Positions 41,974 to 51,884 of a stretch of 64,000 bases of DNA are shown here, piece by piece. Origin of the DNA: Mesostigma viride (taxonomy: Eukaryota > Streptophyta > Mesostigmatophyceae > Mesostigmatales > Mesostigmataceae); contig RPFO01000667.1 of NCBI GenBank assembly GCA_009746045.1, positions 2,095,380 to 2,159,379 of the forward strand, in the 5' to 3' direction. The translations under genes were made by a program, and so were the position numbers. Under the pieces are notes generated by a model, which was not told where the DNA came from, made no database searches, and saw only the letters and a list, made by a program, of their open reading frames with translations. Position 1 is the stretch's first letter. The number at the start of each line of letters is the position of its first letter.

Positions 41974-44612
41974 ATGAAGACGTCCTTGACAGCTGGTGCA
42001 GCTGTAAGAATGTCTGACCCCATGCATCCTCGTGCTGGGCACGAGGGTGGACCTCTCATTTTGAGAGAAACCAATGTACAACCACAGAGGGGTGTGAAGG
42101 CCTCTGGTGGTATGCATGTGGTCCCTGCTGGCGGTCCAGGTGTTGGGCATGAGCAGGGTGACTCAGGCTCTGAGTCAGAACAGGATGGAAGTCAGCATGG
42201 TGATGCTGGACAACCTGACAGCACAGTCCTGACTGTGCCAGGGACTGCTTCCTCTGTGTACCAGGAGTTGGGTGCCCGAATCCACAACATGTTTGGGCAT
42301 GCCACTTCTCTGTCAAACAACTTTGCCTTCCGTATGGGCAGGGCACCCCTTCTCAAGGCGTGTCAGCAAGCTGCCTCACGGTGTAAGTGCCAGTTGTCCT
42401 CCAACAAGCCCAGGAAATCACATGCCAAAGCTCTACCTCAGAGCATTGGTGATCTGCAGTGTGATATCCAACACATCAGGGGCATGCAACTGTTGGTGTG
42501 CGTGGACAGGTACACGAAATACAAGGTGCTAGAGCATTTACCTTCTATGAAGAACAGGTACTTGCTGGCTGCCCTGCAGAATGTAAGAGCCAAGTTTCCT
42601 ACCACAAGGATCCAGGTGGACATGCAGTTTCAGCATCTCAAGGGTGATCCTACCCTTCCTGAGTTGCTGGTTACACCTAGGGAGGCTCATGGGCAGCAGG
42701 GTGCTATCGAGAGGGCAATCCAGGAGGTCAAGAAATTGATCATCTCTGAAGACTGGGTACCCTTGTCTGCACCTGCACTTGTCAGGAGTGCATGGCTGAG
42801 GAACGTGGAGCAGCAGCTGAACAGCAGGGTTAACTTCTACTATGATGGAGTTGCTGTCAGCCCAATGGGTCTATATCATGGCCTGTGCCCACCACATGTG
42901 CTGGAGGGCTGGAAACATGCTGCACATGTCACCTTTGCCAAGCTGAGGGAGAAGGACCGGGGTTGGAAGATGCTGGAGCCACAAGTGGGTCAGAAGGTCC
43001 TAGCTTGGAAGGAACCTAGCCTTTATGGCAAACGTGGTAGCTGGAGTCCTGGGGTGGTTACCCAGGTTGATGAAGCTAGCCACGCATGCTTGGTCAGCAT
43101 GGAGGACGAACCAAAGCATGTGCACCGGCTGAGTTGGTCATATGTCAAGCCTAACCTGATGAATGAGGGCAGTCAGGCACAAGGCTCACAGGATCTGCAG
43201 GATTTTCAGGTCCCAAGTGACATCACTGACGCAACGACCACATCTGTTGCAGGGGAATCTGTCAGCCCTGGCCAGGTTGCAGAGGTACTTGTTGAACAGG
43301 CTGCAAGGTCAACAGCTGGGGAGTCAACTGTCAAGCCCAAGGCACTAACCAAGCCCAGGGGGACAAGTTTGGCTGGATTGATTGGGGCTCTACAAAGGGC
43401 CAAGAAGCAGCCCAAGGTAGCCAAGCTCAGGTGGCATGGCAATCTGGGGCTGGACACTGCCTTAGAGGTAGACACTAATTCTCAGGTTTCCATCATTGGG
43501 ACCAGGGCTGCAGCAGGGTACAGCATGTCTGAACCCAGCTATCAGTTTGTGTCTGACTTCAGTGGCGGGGTACACGTGAAGGTACTGGGTGAGGTATTCA
43601 TTCCTATCCTTGGACAGGACACTGCTTTTTGTGTCTTGGAGGGCTATCAAGGACCTGCTCTTCTGGGGCAGAATTTCCTATGCCAGGATGGGGTAGTGAT
43701 CACGTCCTCTCTCCTGACTAAGGAAGGGGCTGGTCAGGTCCCACTGATTAATTTCAGGACCACTCACCTATCACGTGCAGTAACCAGGTCGGTTAAGCGT
43801 GTGCAAGTGTGCCAGGGGCAGGAGCCCTTGGTTGATGACCTCATATTGCCAGCTGCTAGTCATCCAAGCAGTTTGGGCATTGGTCCTCACTCACTTGCTG
43901 GACACAGCCCTATCAACTACCAAGGCCTGGTGAAGCTCATGTCCTCTCCCATTATGTGTCCCCAGGTCACACTGGGTCTGATTAAATCTGGGGAGGACTG
44001 GATCTCCAAGAAATGCGTGGAACCTGTCAATGACCTGCCTCCTGCACGACGTCTACTCAAGCTCAAGTTTGTCATCAAGATGAAGGAGGTGGACGGGGTC
44101 AAGGTACCACATGTCAGGCCAGTGCTGAATGAGTTCAAGGGTACTGGTGAGTGCACTGCTGAGGAGTTGTATACCCCTGGCATGTTGCATGATACTTGGA
44201 GACTGCTGCTGTGTGTATTTCTAGGCCTTCTCAATAAGGGCTTGGACTATGGCTCAGTGGTGGTAGACTTCAAGAGGGCATTTCTGGAGGGGGATGCAGA
44301 TGTGGCACAGGAAAAGTGGGAGGGCAAGACGCCTTTCTATGTTAGGGTGCCTGCTGTATGGAAAAGGGACATCCACACGGAGTTCCTTAAAATCCTCAAG
44401 GGCCTGGAGGGCCTGAGGTCAAGTCCAATAATCTGGAGGGAGACTCTCAACCGTTTCCTGAAGGAACATTGCAACTTGAAGGTCTCTCCTGTAGACCCCT
44501 GTCTGTTTCTGGGGCAATGGGAAGGCCTGCCAGTGTATGCTTCGCTGCACGGGGATGACCTACATCTGATAGCTCCCACGTCGTGGCTTAAGGAGCTGAT
44601 ATCCATCATTAA
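41974..44612 (+). CDS. Copia-B pol, 5' part (integrase, protease-like, RT)
   Basis: Reads from ATG 41974; the frame is already open from 41863, so a frameshift entry from gag is also possible. Domains: zinc region (RIHNMFGHA ... CKC), integrase core (DIQHIRGMQLLVCVD, VDMQFQH, HGQQGAIERAI), protease-like domain with DTNS at 500-503 and LLGQNFL, then copia RT with HGDD at about 859-862. The frame is cut at TTAA 44609-44612 by the piggyBac element and would resume in the same frame at 47944. Order integrase, protease, RT is the same as in Copia-A. Confidence 0.92.
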
Positions 44613-47600
44613 CCCTTCAATTGTGTCAACTGGAACCGCCAGAACGGACTGAGTTTGGGTATCTTTGTGGCAGTGGCGGTAACTAGCCAAATAACATTTT
44701 CTGGCCCACCCTTGGAACCAAGCATGCTTTTATATCAAATAATGTTTAGGAAATTTGGTTGGTCACATATCCATGCCCTACACCTGCTATAAATAGCACC
44801 CCCCTCAGGGGGGTACGATGCACACGGGGTTCGAGACACATATAATGCATTATGGACCATTTATTCAAATCTGTTGGCCCTGGCCTTTTGAGGGGAGTTA
44901 AATATAATCACAGACATGCCATCAATGCATTGGCAACATGATATGTCACAAAACTGTGAACACTAGCTACCAAATGGCCGAAGCCAGCTGGCACCGTTAT
45001 AACGGTGCAAGTTGGCAGGGGTATAAATGGTAGCATAACAACACAAAACTTTATTCCAGTTGGCATAAAACAACAAGGGATGCCCAAATGGGCATAATGC
45101 ACCATACCTAGGTGATAAAACAAGAGACCATGCCATATAACACATGCCAACATGCCGCAAGGGGCCAAAATGGCACTAGCGCGCGCGCGCGGTAGCGCAT
45201 GACTAGCCAAGGGTGTAGCTAACTGTCAAGGCTACCTGGCTATGTGCCAAACTACGCGGGATTGCGCCTCTGGGTGCGCAGAAACTGCCTCCTACGAGGT
45301 CCTGTCAGCTGGGTGCCAGCTGCCAGCGTGCGGGTCGTGCGGCCATTGGCCTCAGCCCACGCGCGGCCAGCCGGGCTGCGGGCTGACAGGGGCTGCATGG
45401 CACGCTGGCGGCGCCCGTCATCGTCGAGCGCGGTGACAGGCCCTGCGTGGAACACGTTCCAGCACGCGCCCAAGCACAGTGCCTGGTCGCAGTCCTTGCA
45501 CCAGAAGTTGGTGCGCTTGCGCTCGGGGATGGTGGCGCATACCACGCATTGCGCCTGCTCCGTCCACGGAATGCGCTCGGGCACGAGGTGGGTGCCGCTG
45601 AAACGCCCGTCCAGCCCAGGCTGGTGGGCCTCCGCGATGCGGTCGATGTCCAGCCGGGCGCCATGCCACTGATTGTTCACCAGCTGCTGTGAGAGCAAGC
45701 TGAGGAACCCCACGTGGGAGAGGCAGTCAGGGCGGTTGGCGCGGGTGAGAGTCTGCAGGATGTAGGCGTTGCCGACCGCGTTGGCCAGGTGCCCCGTGGC
45801 GACCCGGTGCCACCACACCCGCGAGACAAGGGCCTTCTGCAGGTCGTAGTTGCTGGCGAGCTGGTCAAACTTGTCCACTGCCTTGTAGCAGCTCCAGTAC
45901 GCGGGAATGAGCGAGGGGGCAGTGACCATGACGCGCTCGTCGCGGCCGCCATGGCGGCTGACCATCTCCTCCTCAAGGGGGATGCCCTTGGCCAGCACCC
46001 ACACGAGCTTGCGGTCCTGCCAGGCGGCCAAGGTCAGCCCATCACGCTTGACAGCCCATGCGTAGTCCCCCTGGGCTGGCCTGCGGGGCACGAGGCGCTT
46101 GACCTCGGTGAAGGGGAGGCCACGACGGTTGGGGAGCACTGTGCCCACCACGCGGTGGCCCATGCGGTGGCACGCCTCAATCACCTCACGGCCGGTGTAG
46201 AACCGGTCCATGGCCATGTGGACCCCGTGTGGCAACGTGCTGGCAAGCTCATTCACCACGTGGAAGGTATGGTTGACCTGGGCCAGCTTGTCGTACGTGT
46301 TGGCATGGTACAGGTAGCCGGTGGGCCAGTCGTTCAGGCAATACTGCTTCACGTGGAAGGGGGCAGGCTTGCTCGGGTTGAAGCACCGTATTGGGCACAG
46401 CTTGTGCCTGGACGCGATGCTCCTCTCGTCAATGGCAGCCGCGCTACCCGGGATGAAGTACTTCTTGTAGGCGTCGTTCAAGATGTCCTCCAGCCACAAG
46501 AACTGCCACAGTCGCCACTCGCGTGTCTGCGTGTTGGCGGGGCGCTCAGCAGAGTCCCGGAAGTGCAAGAAGCGTGTAATCTGCTGGAAGCGCAGCAGGG
46601 GCATCACGTGCTGCAGGTTGGCAGCATGAGCAGCACCAAGTGGTTGGCCAGAAAAATAATCCCCCCTGGCAGGCATGCTCACAAGTGACATGGTCAAGAG
46701 GATGCCCAGCCACTTGCCCAGCTCGTTCATGGAAAGAGGCGACCACTCCCGTGCCCCAGCAGATGCCGTGCGCTGCTTCTCCTCGGCATAGCGGTTTGTC
46801 TCCTTGACAATGCGCTCCAGCACAGGGCCAGGCTGCCAGAACAGCAGGAACAGGTCGAGAGGAGAAAACCGGTAAGGAACACCCGGGATGTTTTGATACA
46901 TCGCCTTGCGCTCACTGTCAAACGGCGCACCATGCGGCACTCGGGGCAGTTCTGCAGGATCCGGCTTGCCAGTGCCGAACACCCACTCATCCCCGCCATC
47001 GTCGCCACCATCCGGATCATCATCCCCCGCATCTTCCGACTCAGCATCGCTGTCCACAAGCTCGGGAACGATGTCGTCGTCATCAGAAGAGTCGCTGGGC
47101 TCGGAGTCGGGCTGATCCGGAGGGGGCAGCCGCTGCAGACGCCTTTTTGGCACTCTGCCGGTTGCAGGCGTCCTCCTCGGGTTGCCTGCACGACGCTTGG
47201 CACGTTTCTTGGGCGGGGAGGAGGAAATATCCTCGCTATCCTGCTCGTCATCGCTGTCCGGCTCCGATGCCGGCTCCGAGGCATCTGGACCGTCACCTGC
47301 GCTCCCACCTTCCTGCCCATCGCTGCCTGCATCCCCTTCCTCCTCTACCTCGTCCTCCGCAGGCCTAGAGGTCTCTCCTACCTTCCTGAACTGAAAAATC
47401 TGCTCTTTTGTCAACTTATATTTGCATGGATCGTCGACAAATTTGCACCATCCCTGCTTTTTATCGCGTGTCACCTCCGCTACATGGCCGTCTAGGCGAT
47501 AATGCGCATGATTCTCACCATATTCTTGCACTGCCCACGGCTCTCCGAAGAAGGCCGGAGGCACTGCCACCTTGATTCCAAGTTTCAGTCGAAATGTGGC

Positions 47601-47939
47601 CAGCAGCTGGCCAGTAGGCGACGCCATGTCTGTCGAGGTCAGACGTCGTCTTCGTCGTCGTGCACGTCTTTTGGCAAAAAACGCGCATTTTTTTCCCGCC
47701 GAAAGTACCCCAGGACCAGGGTACCCCCCTGGGTTTGCCAGATCATAACTCCCTGGCCAATTGTCCAAAGTACGGTCTGAATAGACCCAGGCATAGAGTA
47801 CGTCTAGATCTATCGATTGGGCCAGGTTTGACCGTTGAATTATTTTTGGCGCGGCGCCTGGTTCTGCCACAAACTCAGTCCGTTAGAGTGGTAGGACTTC
47901 AACTGGAGCCACGAAAACGGACTCAGTACAAATTAAGGG
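44613..47939 (-). mobile_element. piggyBac transposon in Copia-B pol
   Basis: 3327 bp between TTAA 44609-44612 and TTAA 47940-47943. Termini: CCCTTCAATTGTG on the left and, inverted, CCCTTAATTTGTAC on the right, with subterminal inverted motifs (ACGGACTGAG, CAACTGGAACC). It carries one long transposase gene on the minus strand and about 0.64 kb of noncoding sequence at the left (44613-45251). piggyBac elements excise without footprint, so this insertion could be reversible. Confidence 0.95.
45252..47627 (-). CDS. piggyBac transposase (DDE_Tnp_1_7)
   Basis: 791 codons from MASPTGQLLATF at 47627; the frame is open further upstream but that part is Arg-rich and reaches the terminus. After an acidic Asp/Glu/Ser-rich N region comes the catalytic domain with all three expected aspartates in their motifs: AIDERS, AMDRFYTG and AVDKFDQ. 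A C-terminal Cys-rich zinc finger follows (CVVCATIPE ... CKDCDQALC ... C ... H), which in piggyBac binds the terminal repeats. Length and motifs look complete, so activity is plausible. It cuts and pastes DNA at TTAA. Confidence 0.95.
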   Translation of the reverse strand: MASPTGQLLATFRLKLGIKVAVPPAFFGEPWAVQEYGENHAHYRLDGHVAEVTRDKKQGWCKFVDDPCKYKLTKEQIFQFRKVGETSRPAEDEVEEEGDAGSDGQEGGSAGDGPDASEPASEPDSDDEQDSEDISSSPPKKRAKRRAGNPRRTPATGRVPKRRLQRLPPPDQPDSEPSDSSDDDDIVPELVDSDAESEDAGDDDPDGGDDGGDEWVFGTGKPDPAELPRVPHGAPFDSERKAMYQNIPGVPYRFSPLDLFLLFWQPGPVLERIVKETNRYAEEKQRTASAGAREWSPLSMNELGKWLGILLTMSLVSMPARGDYFSGQPLGAAHAANLQHVMPLLRFQQITRFLHFRDSAERPANTQTREWRLWQFLWLEDILNDAYKKYFIPGSAAAIDERSIASRHKLCPIRCFNPSKPAPFHVKQYCLNDWPTGYLYHANTYDKLAQVNHTFHVVNELASTLPHGVHMAMDRFYTGREVIEACHRMGHRVVGTVLPNRRGLPFTEVKRLVPRRPAQGDYAWAVKRDGLTLAAWQDRKLVWVLAKGIPLEEEMVSRHGGRDERVMVTAPSLIPAYWSCYKAVDKFDQLASNYDLQKALVSRVWWHRVATGHLANAVGNAYILQTLTRANRPDCLSHVGFLSLLSQQLVNNQWHGARLDIDRIAEAHQPGLDGRFSGTHLVPERIPWTEQAQCVVCATIPERKRTNFWCKDCDQALCLGACWNVFHAGPVTALDDDGRRQRAMQPLSARSPAGRAWAEANGRTTRTLAAGTQLTGPRRRQFLRTQRRNPA

Positions 47940-47943
47940 TTAA

Positions 47944-48790
47944 GTCCAAGTTTCCTCTGGGTAGGGAGCAATGGCAGGTGGAGAATGAGCCTCTGCTGTT
48001 TGTGGGCATGGAGGCCACACTGGTGAAGAAGGGGGGGGAGTGGCGTATGCTGCTGGTGGGGGGCAATGATTATCAAGAGACCCTCATTAGCAAGCTTCCT
48101 TCAACCATCACACAGGCATTGTGTCCTATGGTCAGGGGCATGGTTGCTTGGGTGGCAGGCATTTCCAGGCCAGACCTTATGGTCATAGCCAGGTTGCCTG
48201 ATGACATGCTGGTGGAGCTAGGGTCTGCCAAGGTGGCTGATCAGGTCAGGGCTTCATCTGGCATCCTGTTGTCTGCAGTGGATTTATCACAACCCATTTG
48301 CATGGAGCTGTATGTGGATAGCTCAATGGACAGCAGGCAGGTCTCCAAGGTCAGGGGCAGGGCTGCAGGGCTCTTTGTGCTCAGACAGGAAGGCCTGGGG
48401 AGTTTGGTGAGCTGGTTTAGTCGCCTGCACAAACGGGTGGCTGTCAGCAGTGATGTGGCAGAATGCAGGGCTATTTGTGAAGGCATTCACACAAGCCTTT
48501 ATCTGAAGGAGTTGCTTCATCAGATGACTTCTAACACTCCTTGGCCACTTCAGGTTACCACTCTTCTAAAAACAGACTCCATGGGGATGGTGCAATTTGT
48601 GCACAGGCAGATGGCCAGAAGTAGGGACTTGGATTATCTCCTTCTTAAGGAATTGTCCTCCTTGGCCAATATTGAGCATATCCCTGGGGTTGACAATCCT
48701 GCTGATGCTTTGACCAAGCTAGTGCAGAAGGCAGCAGTGCAATACAAGGTTCTTCAGTCTCTGATGGACCCATCTCAGCAAGCTGTCTAA
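47944..48790 (+). CDS. Copia-B pol, 3' part (end of RT, RNase H)
   Basis: Continues after the piggyBac insertion: KFPLGREQWQ matches KFSLGKELWQ of Copia-A. RNase H has LYVDSSMDSRQ, VAECRAICEG, LKTDSMGMVQF and the closing NPADALTKL. Stop at 48788-48790. In its present state this part is separated from the RT active site and cannot be translated with it. Confidence 0.92.
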
Positions 48791-49737
48791 GCTGGTGCCT
48801 GGTTATAGGGCATTGGAGAGCAGATTGTGTGGTAGTGTCAGCATTGTGACTGGCATAATACTTGTATTTTACTCTGTACTAAGGCTCATGGACCATGGTA
48901 CACTCACTCTGATTTTAATCAGGATACAGCCAGGCTTTGGCTGGGGTTCATGCTGTTGACTACACAAGGTTGACAGGTCCATTACAGACCATGTATTCTA
49001 TTTTAAAAGAAATGTATAGTTGTACATACCTCTCACAATGGTCTGGGAACCTTTATTCTGGGGTTTATAGGGCGGGGTTCGATTCCCTGGTATTATGTTT
49101 CTACAAGCTGGCCTGTTCAGGTGTTTGCCTGTTCAGACTTCCCTAGTTCCCCAGGGCAGGATTTAATTGTTGCCTATGTGTTTCATTTTGTCATTTGTTT
49201 GCTGTGGCAGTTTACCATCTGGCAAGTAGACGGGCGCCGTAAGACGGGCGCCAATAGACCCCTGTTGAGAGAATGACAGGCAAACTATTGTAATACGCCT
49301 TACTTTGTCAAGTGGTATTTTAATTGTCATGGATTTATTGTACTTATATTGAATATGTACTGGGTTTTATGGGATTAGTATCTGGAATTAATGTAACTCA
49401 CCGCCAGAAGGTCATTGTACTGGAGGCTCTACCGAGGTGATGGGATTAATTTCTGGAGAAGACCTCATAGAATTAACCTGTATGTATTTAATTTGTGCTT
49501 CTAATATCTGGTGGTACTCTGTAATGCCACTTCCATAGGTTTTTATCCATTTCTCATGGAATGGTTTTCCCTGTGGCAGATCTGTTTCTTTTCCAGTTCC
49601 TTAAAAGAAAGGGCTGGGGGAATGGCAATGGCCATTAAAGACATCTGTTCAAGCTTCAAGCTGGAGTGAAGGACATTTCAAGCTACTTCAAGGGTCCCTG
49701 GCAGGGGATGTGATCCCTAAAGAAAAGAAGGGATTGG
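48791..49737 (+). other. Copia-B 3' UTR
   Basis: No coding frame of note. It holds the T-arm-like motif (49071-49091), two close copies of AGACGGGCGCC (about 49230-49252) and the polypurine tract AAAGAAAAGAAGGGATTGG (49719-49737) directly before the LTR. Confidence 0.75.
49071..49091 (+). promoter_or_regulatory. tRNA T-arm-like motif with perfect B box (Copia-B)
   Basis: The same 21 bp as at 19039-19059 in Copia-A: a possible five-pair stem with loop TTCGATT. It is the most conserved stretch between the two 3' UTRs outside the polypurine tract. Confidence 0.6.
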
Positions 49738-50354
49738 AGTTAACGTAAAGGATTTACGTTAGATGGATAGAGATTGTTACGCTCTTTCCAACGGCACCTT
49801 GAACGCCTCATTTGGTTACGGGACGTAAAAGTTATGACGTTTCCTAGGCTGTGCCGACAGTACCCGGCGCGCCACTGTGGGCGCGTACGGACACAGGATG
49901 TACAAGTGTCACTTTGATAGTCCGCAGGACGTTGACAGGACTTGTACAGGACTTGATAGTCAATTGATAGGCAGGCGTGCTGTAGCGCGCCAGGACCTAT
50001 GAGACAATTGATGCTGAGTAGTGTACGGATAGGTCCACAGGACTAGCCGTATGGACAATTGATAGATCTGCGCGCCAAAGGCGTGCCAGAGTCTGTGTAA
50101 TCAATTGATTGACAGTTCAGCTGTGACAGTGCAGCTGAATACTTGGACGCGTCCCTAGCAAGCTATATGAGTGACTTGGTCACACCGGGACGCTAGTTCT
50201 TGCGTGCACGTTCTCTTGGCACTGCGACCCTGTCGCCTGTGCTGCGTGCAGTCTTGGAAGTGACGTGACTTACGTCTGTGTTTCCTTGTTATTAATAAAG
50301 GCAACTTCCTGCAAGAACCATGGCGGAATTCGTGGCGTTCTCACCCTCACAACT
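49738..50354 (+). repeat. Copia-B 3' LTR
   Basis: 617 bp, pair of 39202-39818, followed by AACTA (50355-50359). Confidence 0.95.
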
Positions 50355-50359
50355 AACTA

Positions 50360-51154
50360 GACTAAGTGTTCTATTGAAGGGCTGATTCTGGCAGGAACGG
50401 CATTAAAGTACACGCAGAACCTAGAATCCAGGTATGGCGGCTAACCTTCATCTTACTATAAAGAAACTATGCTCAGAGAACCAGGAAGAAAACGATGGTA
50501 ATAACGATCAGAAGGTAATTAAAGTTTCAGCAGATGGGATATAAATTTGCAAAAAGCCAGGTTTTGGTTGTCGACAGCAAAGACGGGCGCCATGGGGAAA
50601 ATGCCACGCACATCTTGCTAAATGTAAGAGGAGCATCGCAAAAAGTCATGTAAAGGGAGTTAGAAAGAGCATGCATTCTAGCAAGGCCACAGACAGAAGG
50701 CGGACGACAACAGTATCGACTCTAGGAATGGGACGGTAGCAAGTACTCACCACAGGTCTTGAGCAAGAGCCAGTGTCTGCCATTCGCGCGTAGGCATCAT
50801 GCCAGTCGGACGGCGTCAGTCACGCGCAATACACACGCAAAATTGAACAGCAAACGGCAACATACTTGCACAGATGCATAAGATGCCGAGCGCAAAAAGA
50901 CCATGGTCATGAAAACATTCAAAGAACACACCGACGTTCATAGCTCTGAGAAAGATGGCCATGCAGCTTTACCCGCAACGAAATGGCCTACGCATGAGCA
51001 CGGCCGGCATGCTAACTATAAAGACGTCAAGCCATACGACGAAACTTCGCTGACCTTAGTGGTTGAAGAGCTTGGCAGGCTCCAGAGGTCCTGATCGTGC
51101 GGCTAGCGTAAAGAACTGCATGATATATACCACAGCCGGCTATGTTCAAGGCCA
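50360..51154. other. No recognisable gene
   Basis: Right flank of Copia-B. A 63-codon plus-strand frame (50903-51094) has no known motif. Nothing else supportable. Confidence 0.45.
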
Positions 51155-51412
51155 TACCTCTCCCGGCCAGTAGGCTCGAAACACACGCCCTGATCGAGCA
51201 AGCTGTTTCCGGCCCCACCGTCTAGGTCATCTAGTCGCTCTACACATAAGCCAGCCATAATTTCAATGCACAAGGATAAACATTTCCATCTCCATTCATC
51301 TTCATCATCCTGAACGACTTGAAAACACGGACAAGATAACGGAAGGCTCGAGCTACCATGGTCCGGATTCTCCCGATTTCTGGCCTGCACTGGTTGTCTC
51401 CTTGATACCTAG
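51155..51412 (+). repeat. Dispersed repeat R, copy 2
   Basis: The longest plus-strand copy: CCCGGCCAGTAGGCTCGAAA at the 5' side to GTTGTCTCCTTGAT at the 3' side. It matches copy 4 (minus, 60708-60965) over its whole length. Confidence 0.75.
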
Positions 51413-51756
51413 TGTACTGTGCACCTACATCTATACTGATACGCCACGTTTGCTGCAGAAATCACAGCATTTAGCGGACCTGCAGCGCTTGTTATTCGGT
51501 GGTTGCACCCATTGGTTACGTATGGAACTCGGTTGCCCCATCGCTCGAGCTAGCGTCGTCTATGTGCCCTCACTGCCCCGGGTTGGCAAATACGTGTACG
51601 GGGTATAATACGCGGGCCTAAAATACGCGTATTATACGTGGGGGTTGTAAAATACGCGGCGGTAAAATACGCGACAGTTTTTGTGGTCCAATTGTCAGTC
51701 ACCCAATTAGCACGCTCCTTGATGATGGTCATGCAGTTATTGCAACTGAAATTTCA

Positions 51757-51884
51757 TGTCCCACGTAGCTCCCACAAAAACCAGCATCTTCATTAAAACA
51801 ATAAGTGGAAGCATACATGTGACACTAATTGACATGCCCGGAGGCACGCCGTTCAAGGCCCTTCATGAAGTACGTTGCCCTAGA
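51757..51884 (+). repeat. Fragment of TRIM-like interior
   Basis: Matches 52335-52461 and 6196-6321 (CATGTCCCACGTAGC to GTACGTTGCCC). It abuts the full second copy, suggesting a partial tandem arrangement or a template switch. Confidence 0.75.

Larger units (their letters stand above)
39202..50354 (+). mobile_element. Copia-B: intact copia-like element carrying a piggyBac insertion
   Basis: LTRs of 617 bp (39202-39818, 49738-50354) start AGTTAACGTAAAGG and end CTCACAACT, with the target duplication AACTA on both sides. I see only one base difference between the LTRs. ORF0, gag and pol are open apart from the piggyBac insertion in pol. Size without piggyBac is about 7.8 kb. A very young insertion and probably recently active. 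Confidence 0.95.

Noticed and set aside
42180-42200. DSGS in the N-terminal part of Copia-B pol as the protease site
   Set aside because: It lies in a low-complexity acidic stretch with no downstream ILG or other retropepsin features.
45714-46688. 324-codon plus-strand ORF
   Set aside because: Antisense to the piggyBac transposase catalytic region, whose motifs are all on the minus strand.
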